Source: Elusimicrobiota bacterium (GTDB taxonomy: Bacteria > Elusimicrobiota > Elusimicrobia > UBA1565 > UBA9628). From it: a DNA stretch of 13,898 bases. Made by a program: the position numbers and the translations under genes. Within the stretch, counting starts at the first letter, position 1. Each line of letters opens with the position of its first letter. Location: positions 1-13,898 of the forward strand of contig JAGWJU010000015.1 of the NCBI GenBank assembly GCA_028865585.1. Reading direction: 5' to 3'. This document shows, piece after piece, positions 6,626 through 13,578 of the stretch. Under the pieces are notes generated by a model that saw nothing but the letters and a program-made list of their open reading frames with translations, did no database searches and was not told the origin of the DNA.

Positions 6626-9090
6626 GCACCGGGCGCACGGCCATCCTTGCGGCGCGGCCGGGCGCGGCCGATGTCCGCGCCGGAGGGCTCTCGGTTTTGG
6701 AGCGCCAGATTTGGACTTTGGCGCGGGCGGGATTTTCCCGAATCGAAGTTTCCAGCGAGCGTCCGAAAGGACAAAACCTCCGCCTTCCGGAGGGAGTGGA
6801 AATCGCGTGGGCGTCCGGCGGCCGCAGCGCCCGAGCGGCGCGGATTTCAGGCGATGTCTTGATTCGTCCCGCCTTTTTGGCCGAGTTTTTAAGGCGCGCC
6901 GACGCGGCGAACCTGGCGGACGCGGATGGGCGCGAGGCGGTGAGCCTTCCTGGAGCGCGGCAGACCGCTCGCGCGAAAGCCGGAGACCTCCTTTCTCTCG
7001 GCCAAAAAACGGAGCCGCGGCGCATCCGCGCGTGGCTCAGGGGCTGCGTCGTCAAACCGCAGGACGGCTTCATGGCGCGGCATTTCGATCGGCATCTCTC
7101 CTGGGCCGTGTCCGGCCTTTTGATGGAAACGTCCGTGACCCCCAACATGATGAGCTTGGCCAGCCTCGCCGTCGGCCTAGTGGGCGCTTTTTTGTTCCTG
7201 AGCCCCGAGCGCGCCGCGGAACTGGCCGGGGCGTTTTTGGTTCTTTTTCATTCGATGATCGACGGCTGCGACGGGGAGCTCGCCCGCGCCCGCTTTCAGG
7301 AGAGCCGCCTCGGAGCCAAGCTGGACTTCTGGGGCGACAACGCGGTCCACGCGGCCTTGTTCTGCTGCCTGGGCGCGGGGCTCTTCCGCGCGAGCGGCGC
7401 CGGGGAGCCTCTGATTCTGGCGGCCGCGGCCGCTTTGGGCGCCTTGGGATCGGCAGCGATTTTTTTCCGGCGCAAGATGACGCCTCGGCTGGAAGCCGCT
7501 GCCGGTGCTCCGGAGCCGCGCCCAGGCCCGGCCGATTTTCTGGCGGGGCGGGATTTCCTCTATCTCCTTCCACCGGCCGTTTTTTTCGGTTGGAGCTACC
7601 AATTCCTTGAGGCCGCCGCGGTGGGCGCGCCCATCTTCTTCGCCGCCATGCTCTGCGCTTTAAGGGGAAACGACATGAAAAACTCAGCCTTGTCCATCAC
7701 GCCGGCGCGGGGCCGTCTGGGCGTGCTCTTGCCCGGCATGGGCGCCGTGGCCAGCACGCTGATCGCGGGAGTGGAACTGGCCAAAAAGGGCCTGGGCCTT
7801 CCCATCGGATCGCTCACGCAGATGCAGACCATCCGCCTGGGCAAACGCTACGAGAACCGCGCGCCGCTCATCAAGGATTTCGTCCCCCTGGCGGGCTTGA
7901 AGGACCTGGTCTTCGGCGGCTGGGACTTGTTTCCCGACAGCATGCTCGACGCCGCTAAAAAGGCGGCGGTGCTGGAGCCCGCGCAAATTGGCGCGGTCTC
8001 CCGCGAACTTTCGGCCATAAAGCCCTGGACCGCGGCGTTCGATCCGGCCTACCTGCACAATTTGAAGAGCTCCCACGTCAAAAAGGGGACCAAATGGGAA
8101 TGGGCGCAGGAAATCAAGGCCGACATCGAGCGGTTTGAGAAAAAAACGGGCGCCGGGCGCCTGGTGATGCTCTGGCTGGGCTCGACCGAGGTCCTGCCGC
8201 CCGCCTCCAAGGTCCACGGCTCGCTGGCCGCGTTCGAGCGCGGCTTGAAGGAGAACTCACCCGACATCCCGGCCTCGATGGTTTACGCCTACGCCGCCGT
8301 TTCCCTGGGCATTCCCTACGGCAACGGCGCGCCCAACTTGTCCGCCGACGTCCCGGCACTGGCCGAACTCGCGCAAAAGACGGGCGCGCCCGTCTGCGGC
8401 AAGGACCTGAAGACCGGGCAGACTCTGATGAAGACCACCATCGCGCCCATGCTCCGGGCCCGCATGCTCGCCCTGCGCGGCTGGTACTCGACCAACATCC
8501 TGGGCAATCGCGACGGGGAGGTTCTGGACGATCCGGGATCTTTCAAGACCAAGGAAAAGAGCAAGCTCTCGGCGCTTGAGTCCATTCTGGACGCCAAGGC
8601 TTATCCCGATCTCTACGGCCGCTACTACCATAAGGTCCGCATCGATTACTACCCGCCGCGCGGCGACGCCAAGGAAGGCTGGGACAACATCGACATCGCC
8701 GGATGGATGGGCTTGCCCATGCAGATTAAAATCAACTTTCTCTGCCGCGATTCCATTCTGGCCGCGCCCTTGGCCCTGGATCTCATTCTCTTTCTGGACT
8801 TGGCCAAACGGGCCGGGCTTTCCGGAGTCCAGGAGTGGCTCTCCTTCTATTTCAAGTCGCCGCAGTGCAGGCCGGACTTGAAGCCCGAGCACGACGTCTT
8901 CATCCAGCACTGGAAGCTTAAGAATACCCTGCGCCTTTTGATGGGTGAAGAGGTCCTGGATCATTCCGGCCTGGACTATTACGACGCCCGCGGCGCTGTG
9001 CCCAGCGCGGCTCCGGCGCGGCTGTTCAGGTCCGGGAAAGAGGGAAAAAACCGGAAAAAAACCGCCGGCACCGGCCAAAAAACGGCTTAA
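6622..9090 (+). CDS. Fusion: degenerate nucleotidyltransferase-like domain + CDP-alcohol phosphotransferase + myo-inositol-1-phosphate synthase
   Basis: 822 residues in one frame. Residues 1-about 130 resemble a shrunken nucleotidyltransferase (TAILAARPG..., GGLSVLERQIWTLARAGF) without the G-x-G-x-R and K-P signature. Residues about 138-345 are a membrane CDP-alcohol phosphotransferase: KPQDGFMARHFDRHLS, SVTPNMMS, the exact motif D-x2-D-G-x2-A-R-x8-G-x3-D-x3-D (Asp214, Asp217-Gly218, Ala221-Arg222, Gly231, Asp235, Asp239), then several hydrophobic helices. Residues 352-about 790 are MIPS: LGVLLPGMGAVASTL, LVFGGWDLFPDSML (429-442), GNGAPN, GKDLKTGQT (593-601), NILGNRDG (625-632). MIPS converts glucose-6-phosphate to inositol-1(3)-phosphate. 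The first two domains match the organisation of archaeal/Thermotoga inositol-phosphate cytidylyltransferase/DIPP synthase; fusing MIPS to it is unusual. The tail (790-822) is basic and disordered. GTG start overlaps the previous stop and follows GGGAGG. An internal start at 7675 could give free MIPS. Confidence 0.9.
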   Translation: MSTGRTAILAARPGAADVRAGGLSVLERQIWTLARAGFSRIEVSSERPKGQNLRLPEGVEIAWASGGRSARAARISGDVLIRPAFLAEFLRRADAANLADADGREAVSLPGARQTARAKAGDLLSLGQKTEPRRIRAWLRGCVVKPQDGFMARHFDRHLSWAVSGLLMETSVTPNMMSLASLAVGLVGAFLFLSPERAAELAGAFLVLFHSMIDGCDGELARARFQESRLGAKLDFWGDNAVHAALFCCLGAGLFRASGAGEPLILAAAAALGALGSAAIFFRRKMTPRLEAAAGAPEPRPGPADFLAGRDFLYLLPPAVFFGWSYQFLEAAAVGAPIFFAAMLCALRGNDMKNSALSITPARGRLGVLLPGMGAVASTLIAGVELAKKGLGLPIGSLTQMQTIRLGKRYENRAPLIKDFVPLAGLKDLVFGGWDLFPDSMLDAAKKAAVLEPAQIGAVSRELSAIKPWTAAFDPAYLHNLKSSHVKKGTKWEWAQEIKADIERFEKKTGAGRLVMLWLGSTEVLPPASKVHGSLAAFERGLKENSPDIPASMVYAYAAVSLGIPYGNGAPNLSADVPALAELAQKTGAPVCGKDLKTGQTLMKTTIAPMLRARMLALRGWYSTNILGNRDGEVLDDPGSFKTKEKSKLSALESILDAKAYPDLYGRYYHKVRIDYYPPRGDAKEGWDNIDIAGWMGLPMQIKINFLCRDSILAAPLALDLILFLDLAKRAGLSGVQEWLSFYFKSPQCRPDLKPEHDVFIQHWKLKNTLRLLMGEEVLDHSGLDYYDARGAVPSAAPARLFRSGKEGKNRKKTAGTGQKTA
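7662..7667 (+). promoter_or_regulatory. Possible internal Shine-Dalgarno ahead of the MIPS domain
   Basis: AAGGGG, 7 nt before an in-frame ATG at 7675 (Met352), falls exactly at the junction between the membrane phosphotransferase and the MIPS domain, whose first strand begins about 13 residues later. It could direct synthesis of a separate soluble 471-residue MIPS. It may also be chance, since G-rich words are common here. Confidence 0.4.
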
Positions 9091-9111
9091 AATCGTTTTT
9101 CTCCGGCTTCC

Positions 9112-9135
9112 CACGGCCTTTGGGCCGCGTTTTTT
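9112..9135 (+). terminator. Rho-independent terminator candidate after the inositol cluster
   Basis: CGGCC (9114-9118) pairs with GGCCG (9123-9127) around the loop TTTG, and six T residues (9130-9135) follow after CG. The stem is short but all G-C. It lies 23 nt past the stop of the fusion gene and before bamA, so it probably separates the two transcription units at least in part. Confidence 0.55.
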
Positions 9136-9136
9136 G

Positions 9137-9142
9137 TATACT
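9137..9142 (+). promoter_or_regulatory. Possible -10 element for the bamA operon
   Basis: TATACT follows directly after the terminator's T-run. A start near 9149 would give a leader of about 58 nt before the GTG at 9207. No convincing -35 is found 15-18 nt upstream, where the terminator hairpin lies. The word TTGTATA is shared with the region before the tRNA, which is mild support for a common promoter sequence. Confidence 0.3.
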
Positions 9143-9193
9143 CTGTCGTCGTGGTTCCGTCATCGATTTCATTGTTTCCGCCGCCCGTCCGCC

Positions 9194-9199
9194 AAGGGG
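9194..9199 (+). promoter_or_regulatory. Shine-Dalgarno deciding the bamA start
   Basis: AAGGGG, 7 nt before the GTG at 9207. It favours that codon over the in-frame TTG at 9120, which lies inside the terminator hairpin, and the ATG at 9222. Confidence 0.55.
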
Positions 9200-9206
9200 T
9201 CGAGGG

Positions 9207-11540
9207 GTGACTTGGGCCCTCATGAGCGCCCTTATTGCGGTCATGGGCGTGTTCCCGGCCGCGGCTCAGGACTCGGGCTCGCTGCCGCCGCCTTGGGTCA
9301 TCGGCCAAGTGGCGGTTTCCGGCACCAAGAACGTCAAGCCAAGCGTCGTTTTATCCCAAGTCAAGGCGCGCAAAGGGGATCTCTATGACCAGGCCGACTT
9401 GGACCAGGACATCCAGAATCTTTTGGGCTTGGGCGACTTCAACGGCGTGCAGGCCGACGTGACCTCGCTGGGCGGATCGGTGCCCGACTACCTGCGCCGC
9501 GTGGCCGGCTCCACGACGACCGTGAAGCTCACCTTCATCGTTTCGGAAAAGCCCGTCATTGAGACCATCAATTTCAAGGGCAACTTCAAGCTCTCCCGCA
9601 GCACTTTGGCAGACGCGATTTCCTTGAAGCGCGGCGACCCCCTCGATCTGGTCAAGCTCGAGGACGACAAGGAGAAAATTCTCGAAAAATACAACAAAAA
9701 AGGCTTTCTGGACGCCACGGTGGAATCCGAGATTAAGACCGACACGAGCACGCTCAAGTCGGTGCTCACCTTCAAGATCAACGAGGGCGCCAAGTCCCAA
9801 ATCTTTTGGGTTTCCATCAGCGGGGTGCATGCCTTCAAGCTCAAGAAAATCCTGGGCCTCATGAAGAACCGCCGCGGCAAGGTGTTCGCGGAGAAGGATC
9901 TTCCGGAGGATCTCCACGCCATCGCGGCCTATTACCGCCGGAACGGATACCTCGACGTCGTGGTGAGTTCGCCGACGGTCATGGTGAGCTGGGACAAGAC
10001 CCGGCTTTACATCAGCCTTTCCGTTAAAGAGGGCCGTTACTATCGCTTTGGCAAGACCAGCTTCAGCGGCAACCTGGTCTACACGGACAAGCAGTTGGCC
10101 AACACGATTACCTATCAGCCCGGCAAGACCTTCAACGACGACAAGTACCAGGAGACCATCCGCAACGTCCAGGAGCTCTACGCCGACAAGGGCTACCTGC
10201 ATCTGCAGGTCAATCCCGCGCGCACGCTCGACCCGAAGACCGGCCGCCTGGACGTCCGGTTCAACCTGGTCGAGGGCGACGTGGTCTACGTGGACAACGT
10301 GGACGTCTCGGGCAACGTCGAGACCAAGACCTACGTCTTGAAGCGGGAGATTCTGGTCAAGCCCGGCGAGCCCTTTAACGCCAAGAAGGTGCGCCGGAGC
10401 CGCGAGGCGCTCATGAACCTGGGCTTCCTGGATGACGTGGGCGTCAACTTGGACAGCCCGGGCAACCCGGACTTGGTCGATTTGGACTTCAACGTAAAGG
10501 AAGGCAAGCCCGGCATGCTCACGGCCGGCGCGGCTTATTCCACCATCGACGGACTCTTCGGCACGCTGTCCTTGCAGAACTTGAACCTGTTCGGACGGGC
10601 CCAGCACGTGGGCGTGCAGTGGTCCTTCGGCTCGCGCGTGCGCAACTACTCCCTGAGCTGGAGCGAACCCTGGGTGGGGAGCCACCCTTGGGGCCTGGGC
10701 GCGACCGTCTTCGACACGATGCAGTTGAGCCCCTTCGGCAGCGATCTGACGGCCTATACCCAGGAGAGCAAGGGCGGCTCCATCTTCCTGGCGCCGCGCT
10801 TCGCGGATAATCTCTACCAGCTTAAGTTCACCTACACCTTCTCCCGCACCAGCATTACCGGCATCGATCCGGCGCTGCCGGCCAACTCCGTGCTGACGCC
10901 GGGCACGAGCAATTTCTCCGCGATCAGCGTGGAGTTCGCGCGCGACAGCCGGGACAACATCTACGATCCGACCAGCGGCAGCCGCAACGCGGTCAGCCTG
11001 GAACTGGCCGGCGGGCCTTTAGGCGGGGACATCAACTTCATGGAGCCCGGGATTTCGGACTCCGTCAACTACAAGCTCTTCTCCATCGACGAATATCCGT
11101 TCGTGCTCACTTTGGGCAACCGCAGCGGCTACATCGGCCAGTTCGGGACAACCAGGCAGGTGCCGGTCTATGATCTGTATTTCCTCGGCTCTCCCGACAC
11201 CATGCGCGGCTACGAGCCAACGGGGCAGGTGGGAGATCCCAACGGCGGCTACATTTACGACACGGCCACGGCCGAGTTCGGGTTTCCGGTGGCCCGGGAA
11301 GGAGAGCGCACCATCGCCAAGATTGTCTCGTTCGTCGACATCGGCTCCACTTGGCCTAATTTTGACCAGGTCAGCATGAGGGTCGGCTCCCAGCAGAACG
11401 ACTTGAAGACCGATGCGGGCATCGGCATCCGCCTCACCACGCCCGCATTCCCCATCCGCCTGGAGTGGGGCTACGGCTTCAACCACGCTCCGGGTGAAAA
11501 GCTCTACCAAATCAGCTTCGGGATGGCGAACCTATTCTAG
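9207..11540 (+). CDS. bamA: Outer-membrane protein assembly factor BamA
   Basis: 777 residues. A hydrophobic signal peptide ends in FPAAA before Gln21. Five POTRA domains follow at roughly 30-116, 117-195, 196-277, 278-358 and 359-434, each with the G-x-x-x...G-Y/F-L/x-D pattern (for example KKGFLDATV, RNGYLDVVV, DKGYLHLQV). From about 435 to the end is a 16-strand-type barrel, with MRGYE at 666-670 standing for the conserved VRGF lid-loop motif and a terminal Phe, the outer-membrane sorting signal. BamA inserts beta-barrel proteins into the outer membrane and is essential in diderms. GTG at 9207 is preferred because of AAGGGG 7 nt upstream; ATG at 9222 would give a shorter signal peptide. 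It leads an envelope operon: skp starts one base after its stop. Confidence 0.96.
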   Translation: MTWALMSALIAVMGVFPAAAQDSGSLPPPWVIGQVAVSGTKNVKPSVVLSQVKARKGDLYDQADLDQDIQNLLGLGDFNGVQADVTSLGGSVPDYLRRVAGSTTTVKLTFIVSEKPVIETINFKGNFKLSRSTLADAISLKRGDPLDLVKLEDDKEKILEKYNKKGFLDATVESEIKTDTSTLKSVLTFKINEGAKSQIFWVSISGVHAFKLKKILGLMKNRRGKVFAEKDLPEDLHAIAAYYRRNGYLDVVVSSPTVMVSWDKTRLYISLSVKEGRYYRFGKTSFSGNLVYTDKQLANTITYQPGKTFNDDKYQETIRNVQELYADKGYLHLQVNPARTLDPKTGRLDVRFNLVEGDVVYVDNVDVSGNVETKTYVLKREILVKPGEPFNAKKVRRSREALMNLGFLDDVGVNLDSPGNPDLVDLDFNVKEGKPGMLTAGAAYSTIDGLFGTLSLQNLNLFGRAQHVGVQWSFGSRVRNYSLSWSEPWVGSHPWGLGATVFDTMQLSPFGSDLTAYTQESKGGSIFLAPRFADNLYQLKFTYTFSRTSITGIDPALPANSVLTPGTSNFSAISVEFARDSRDNIYDPTSGSRNAVSLELAGGPLGGDINFMEPGISDSVNYKLFSIDEYPFVLTLGNRSGYIGQFGTTRQVPVYDLYFLGSPDTMRGYEPTGQVGDPNGGYIYDTATAEFGFPVAREGERTIAKIVSFVDIGSTWPNFDQVSMRVGSQQNDLKTDAGIGIRLTTPAFPIRLEWGYGFNHAPGEKLYQISFGMANLF

Positions 11541-11541
11541 A

Positions 11542-12504
11542 ATGAAACAAAGAACGATGTGGATCATGGCGGCGGCGTGCGCGCTGGCCTCGTGGCGCGC
11601 GGGCGCCATCGAGATTTCCCTGGAGCAGAACCGCTCGGAGCATTCCAGCATCGGCTTCGTGGACATGCACCGGCTCTTCGAGGCCTTTCCCGAGACCCAG
11701 CGGGCGAAGGAGAGCTTCCAGGAAGTCGTGTCCAAGACCCAGGAGCAGTTGAACCAGCAAAAGGCCCAGATCCTGCGCCTGCAGAACAGCCTGGCCGATT
11801 TGAAGGCGCAGCGCCAGGCGCTCATGGAGGGCCAGCAGGCGCCGCCGCAGCCCCCCGCGGCGCCTCCGGCGGTTTCCAGCGCTCCTGCTTTGGCCGCCGC
11901 GCCCGCCGTCTTGTCCTCCACCGCCGCGGCGATGTCCACGGCCCCGCTCGAAGTCGCGGCGTCTTCGGCGCCGGCCGTGGCCGCGTCCTCCGCGGCGGCG
12001 CAAGGCTTTGCCGCCCAGGCCTCTTCAGCTGCCGTTTTCCCGGAATTGCCGGGCGTTCCGAGCGCCACCATCGCGCGCTCTCCGGCTCCTGCCCCTGCCG
12101 CCATCGCCGTCTCCTCTCCGGCCGCACCTTCGCTCCCGGCGGTTTCCAGCGCCGCCGTCTCGGCCGCCGCGCCGGCGGCGCCCCAGCCGCTGCCGGTGTC
12201 GCAGCTTTCCCAGGACGTGCGCCAGAAGCTGGCGGCCCTCGATTCCCAGATCGCGGTGACGGATCAGGAGATTAACCGCGATCAGGTCGACTACCGGAAC
12301 CGCGAAGCCGCCGCGGAAAAGAATTTGGTGGACCTGGAAGGCAACAAGACCGACATCCTGCTCGGCGAAATCGACAAGGCCATCCAGAGCGTCGCGGATC
12401 AGGAAGGCATCAGCGTGGTGGTGGACAAGGGAGACATCCTTTACGGCCACGACGCGGTGGACTTGACCGACAAAGTCTTGAAGCGGTTGGAGGAGAGCCG
12501 ATGA
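11542..12504 (+). CDS. skp: Skp/OmpH-family periplasmic chaperone with a long Ala/Pro/Ser insert
   Basis: 320 residues, about twice the length of E. coli Skp (161). A signal peptide occupies about 1-22 (hydrophobic IMAAACALASW, cleavage near AGA). IGFVDMHRLFEAFPETQRAK (37-56) is the conserved N-terminal Skp piece, then one coiled-coil arm (about 57-97, rich in Gln, Lys and Glu). Residues about 98-220 are a low-complexity Ala/Pro/Ser/Val stretch. The return helix (about 221-285) and the core strand ISVVVDKGDILYG (290-302) follow. Skp trimers hold unfolded outer-membrane proteins on the way to BamA; here the insert sits where the tips of the tentacles should be. Position after bamA and before lpxD is the classic order. 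ATG 11542 lies one base after the bamA stop with no strong Shine-Dalgarno, so coupling is likely. An OmpH-like relative with another role is possible. Confidence 0.88.
   Translation: MKQRTMWIMAAACALASWRAGAIEISLEQNRSEHSSIGFVDMHRLFEAFPETQRAKESFQEVVSKTQEQLNQQKAQILRLQNSLADLKAQRQALMEGQQAPPQPPAAPPAVSSAPALAAAPAVLSSTAAAMSTAPLEVAASSAPAVAASSAAAQGFAAQASSAAVFPELPGVPSATIARSPAPAPAAIAVSSPAAPSLPAVSSAAVSAAAPAAPQPLPVSQLSQDVRQKLAALDSQIAVTDQEINRDQVDYRNREAAAEKNLVDLEGNKTDILLGEIDKAIQSVADQEGISVVVDKGDILYGHDAVDLTDKVLKRLEESR
11833..12201 (+). repeat. Low-complexity Ala/Pro/Ser-coding segment within skp, with a 17-bp direct repeat
   Basis: About 120 codons use almost only Ala, Ser, Pro and Val. The 17-mer CCGGCGGTTTCCAGCGC occurs at 11866-11882 and again at 12136-12152, in the same frame and encoding Pro-Ala-Val-Ser-Ser-Ala both times. 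AVSS/VSSAP-like words recur between the copies. The pattern suggests growth by slippage or unequal exchange. Confidence 0.7.
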
Positions 12505-13577
12505 GCGCGCGGGAGAAAATCAGCGTCACCGCCGGAGAGCTGGCCCGTCTGGCCCAGGGGAATCTCGTGGGGGACGAAGGCTACGTTTTGGAGGGCGCCC
12601 AGGGCTTGGGCGAGGCTGGGCCCAGGGACGTGTCCTTCCTGGGGAACCCCAAGTACGCGCAGGCCGTCGCGTCTTCCGCCGCGGGCTGCCTGTTTTTGCC
12701 CGCCTCGGCCAAGGATCTGCCGGCCAAGGCCCCGGCCAAGATTTTCGTCGACGATCCCCAGTACGCCTTCTCCCTGGTGCTGGGACTCATCGCCGAGCGG
12801 CGCGCGAAAAAGCCCGTCGTCGTGGATCCCCGGGCCGTGGTGGACCACTCGGCGCAATTGAGCCCCGGCGTGGGCGTGGGGCCCTTTTCCGTCGTCGAGC
12901 GCGGCGCCGCGGTGGGCCAGGACACGGTCATCGGCGCGCAATGCTACATCGGCGAGAATGTCCGCATCGGACGCGGCTGCCGCATCTACCCCCAGGTCGT
13001 CATCCGCGAGGACTGCGTCGTGGGCGACCGCGCCGTCATCCACTCGGGAACGGTCATCGGCGCGGACGGCTTTGGATTCTCCACCGACCGCAAGACGGGC
13101 CGCCACCGCAAGATTCCCCAGATCGGCAACGTGGTCATCGGCGAGGACGTGGAAATCGGCGCCAACGCCGCCATCGACCGGGCGACCGTGGGTTCGACCG
13201 TCATCGGCGCGGGCACCAAAATCGACAATTTGGTTCAAATCGCGCACAACGTGCAGGTGGGCAAGGGCTGCCTCTTGGTGTCTCAAGTCGGCGTGGCGGG
13301 TTCGAGCTCCCTGGGCGACGGCGTGATTTTGGCCGGACAAGTGGGCGTCGCCGGGCATTTGGCGATCGGCGATCGCGCCATCGTCATGGCCCAGGCCGGC
13401 ATCATGTCGGATGTCGAGACAGGGGCGGTGGTCTTCGGTTCGCCCGCCCGCCCGCGCCGAGAGGCTTTCCGCCTGCAGGCGCTCTCCGGGCGGCTGCCCG
13501 AGCTTTTCGAGGCGGTCAAGCAAATCAAGGACAAGCTGGGCCTGGGCCAAAATCCGGGCTCCAAGACGGAGGAATGA
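12501..13577 (+). CDS. lpxD: UDP-3-O-(3-hydroxyacyl)glucosamine N-acyltransferase
   Basis: 358 residues, close to the usual 340. Residues about 7-105 are the LpxD-specific uridine-binding N-terminal domain (EGAQGLGEAGPRDVSFL, NPKYA). From about 108 onward, hexapeptide repeats (for example VIGAQCYIGENVRIGRGC and VVIGEDVEIGANAAI) build the left-handed beta-helix. The catalytic His is His249 in NLVQIAHNVQVG, equivalent to E. coli His239, with GQVGVAGHLAIG further on. A C-terminal helix (about 332-346) closes the trimer. It adds the N-linked hydroxyacyl chain in lipid A synthesis, using acyl-ACP, in the cytoplasm. ATG 12501 overlaps the skp stop (ATGA) and has GGAGGAG 5 nt upstream. Its place between skp and lpxC is common in diderms. 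Confidence 0.97.
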   Translation: MSAREKISVTAGELARLAQGNLVGDEGYVLEGAQGLGEAGPRDVSFLGNPKYAQAVASSAAGCLFLPASAKDLPAKAPAKIFVDDPQYAFSLVLGLIAERRAKKPVVVDPRAVVDHSAQLSPGVGVGPFSVVERGAAVGQDTVIGAQCYIGENVRIGRGCRIYPQVVIREDCVVGDRAVIHSGTVIGADGFGFSTDRKTGRHRKIPQIGNVVIGEDVEIGANAAIDRATVGSTVIGAGTKIDNLVQIAHNVQVGKGCLLVSQVGVAGSSSLGDGVILAGQVGVAGHLAIGDRAIVMAQAGIMSDVETGAVVFGSPARPRREAFRLQALSGRLPELFEAVKQIKDKLGLGQNPGSKTEE

Positions 13578-13578
13578 C

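Noticed and set aside
9078..9100. AAAAACG/CGTTTTT inverted repeat spanning the stop of the fusion gene
   Set aside because: The stem is mostly A-T with a 9-nt loop and is weak. The G-C hairpin at 9114-9127 is the better terminator.
9120..9206. A 29-residue longer BamA starting at TTG 9120
   Set aside because: The codon lies inside the terminator loop with no ribosome binding site. The extra Arg-rich segment does not look like part of the family, though it would give a positively charged n-region.
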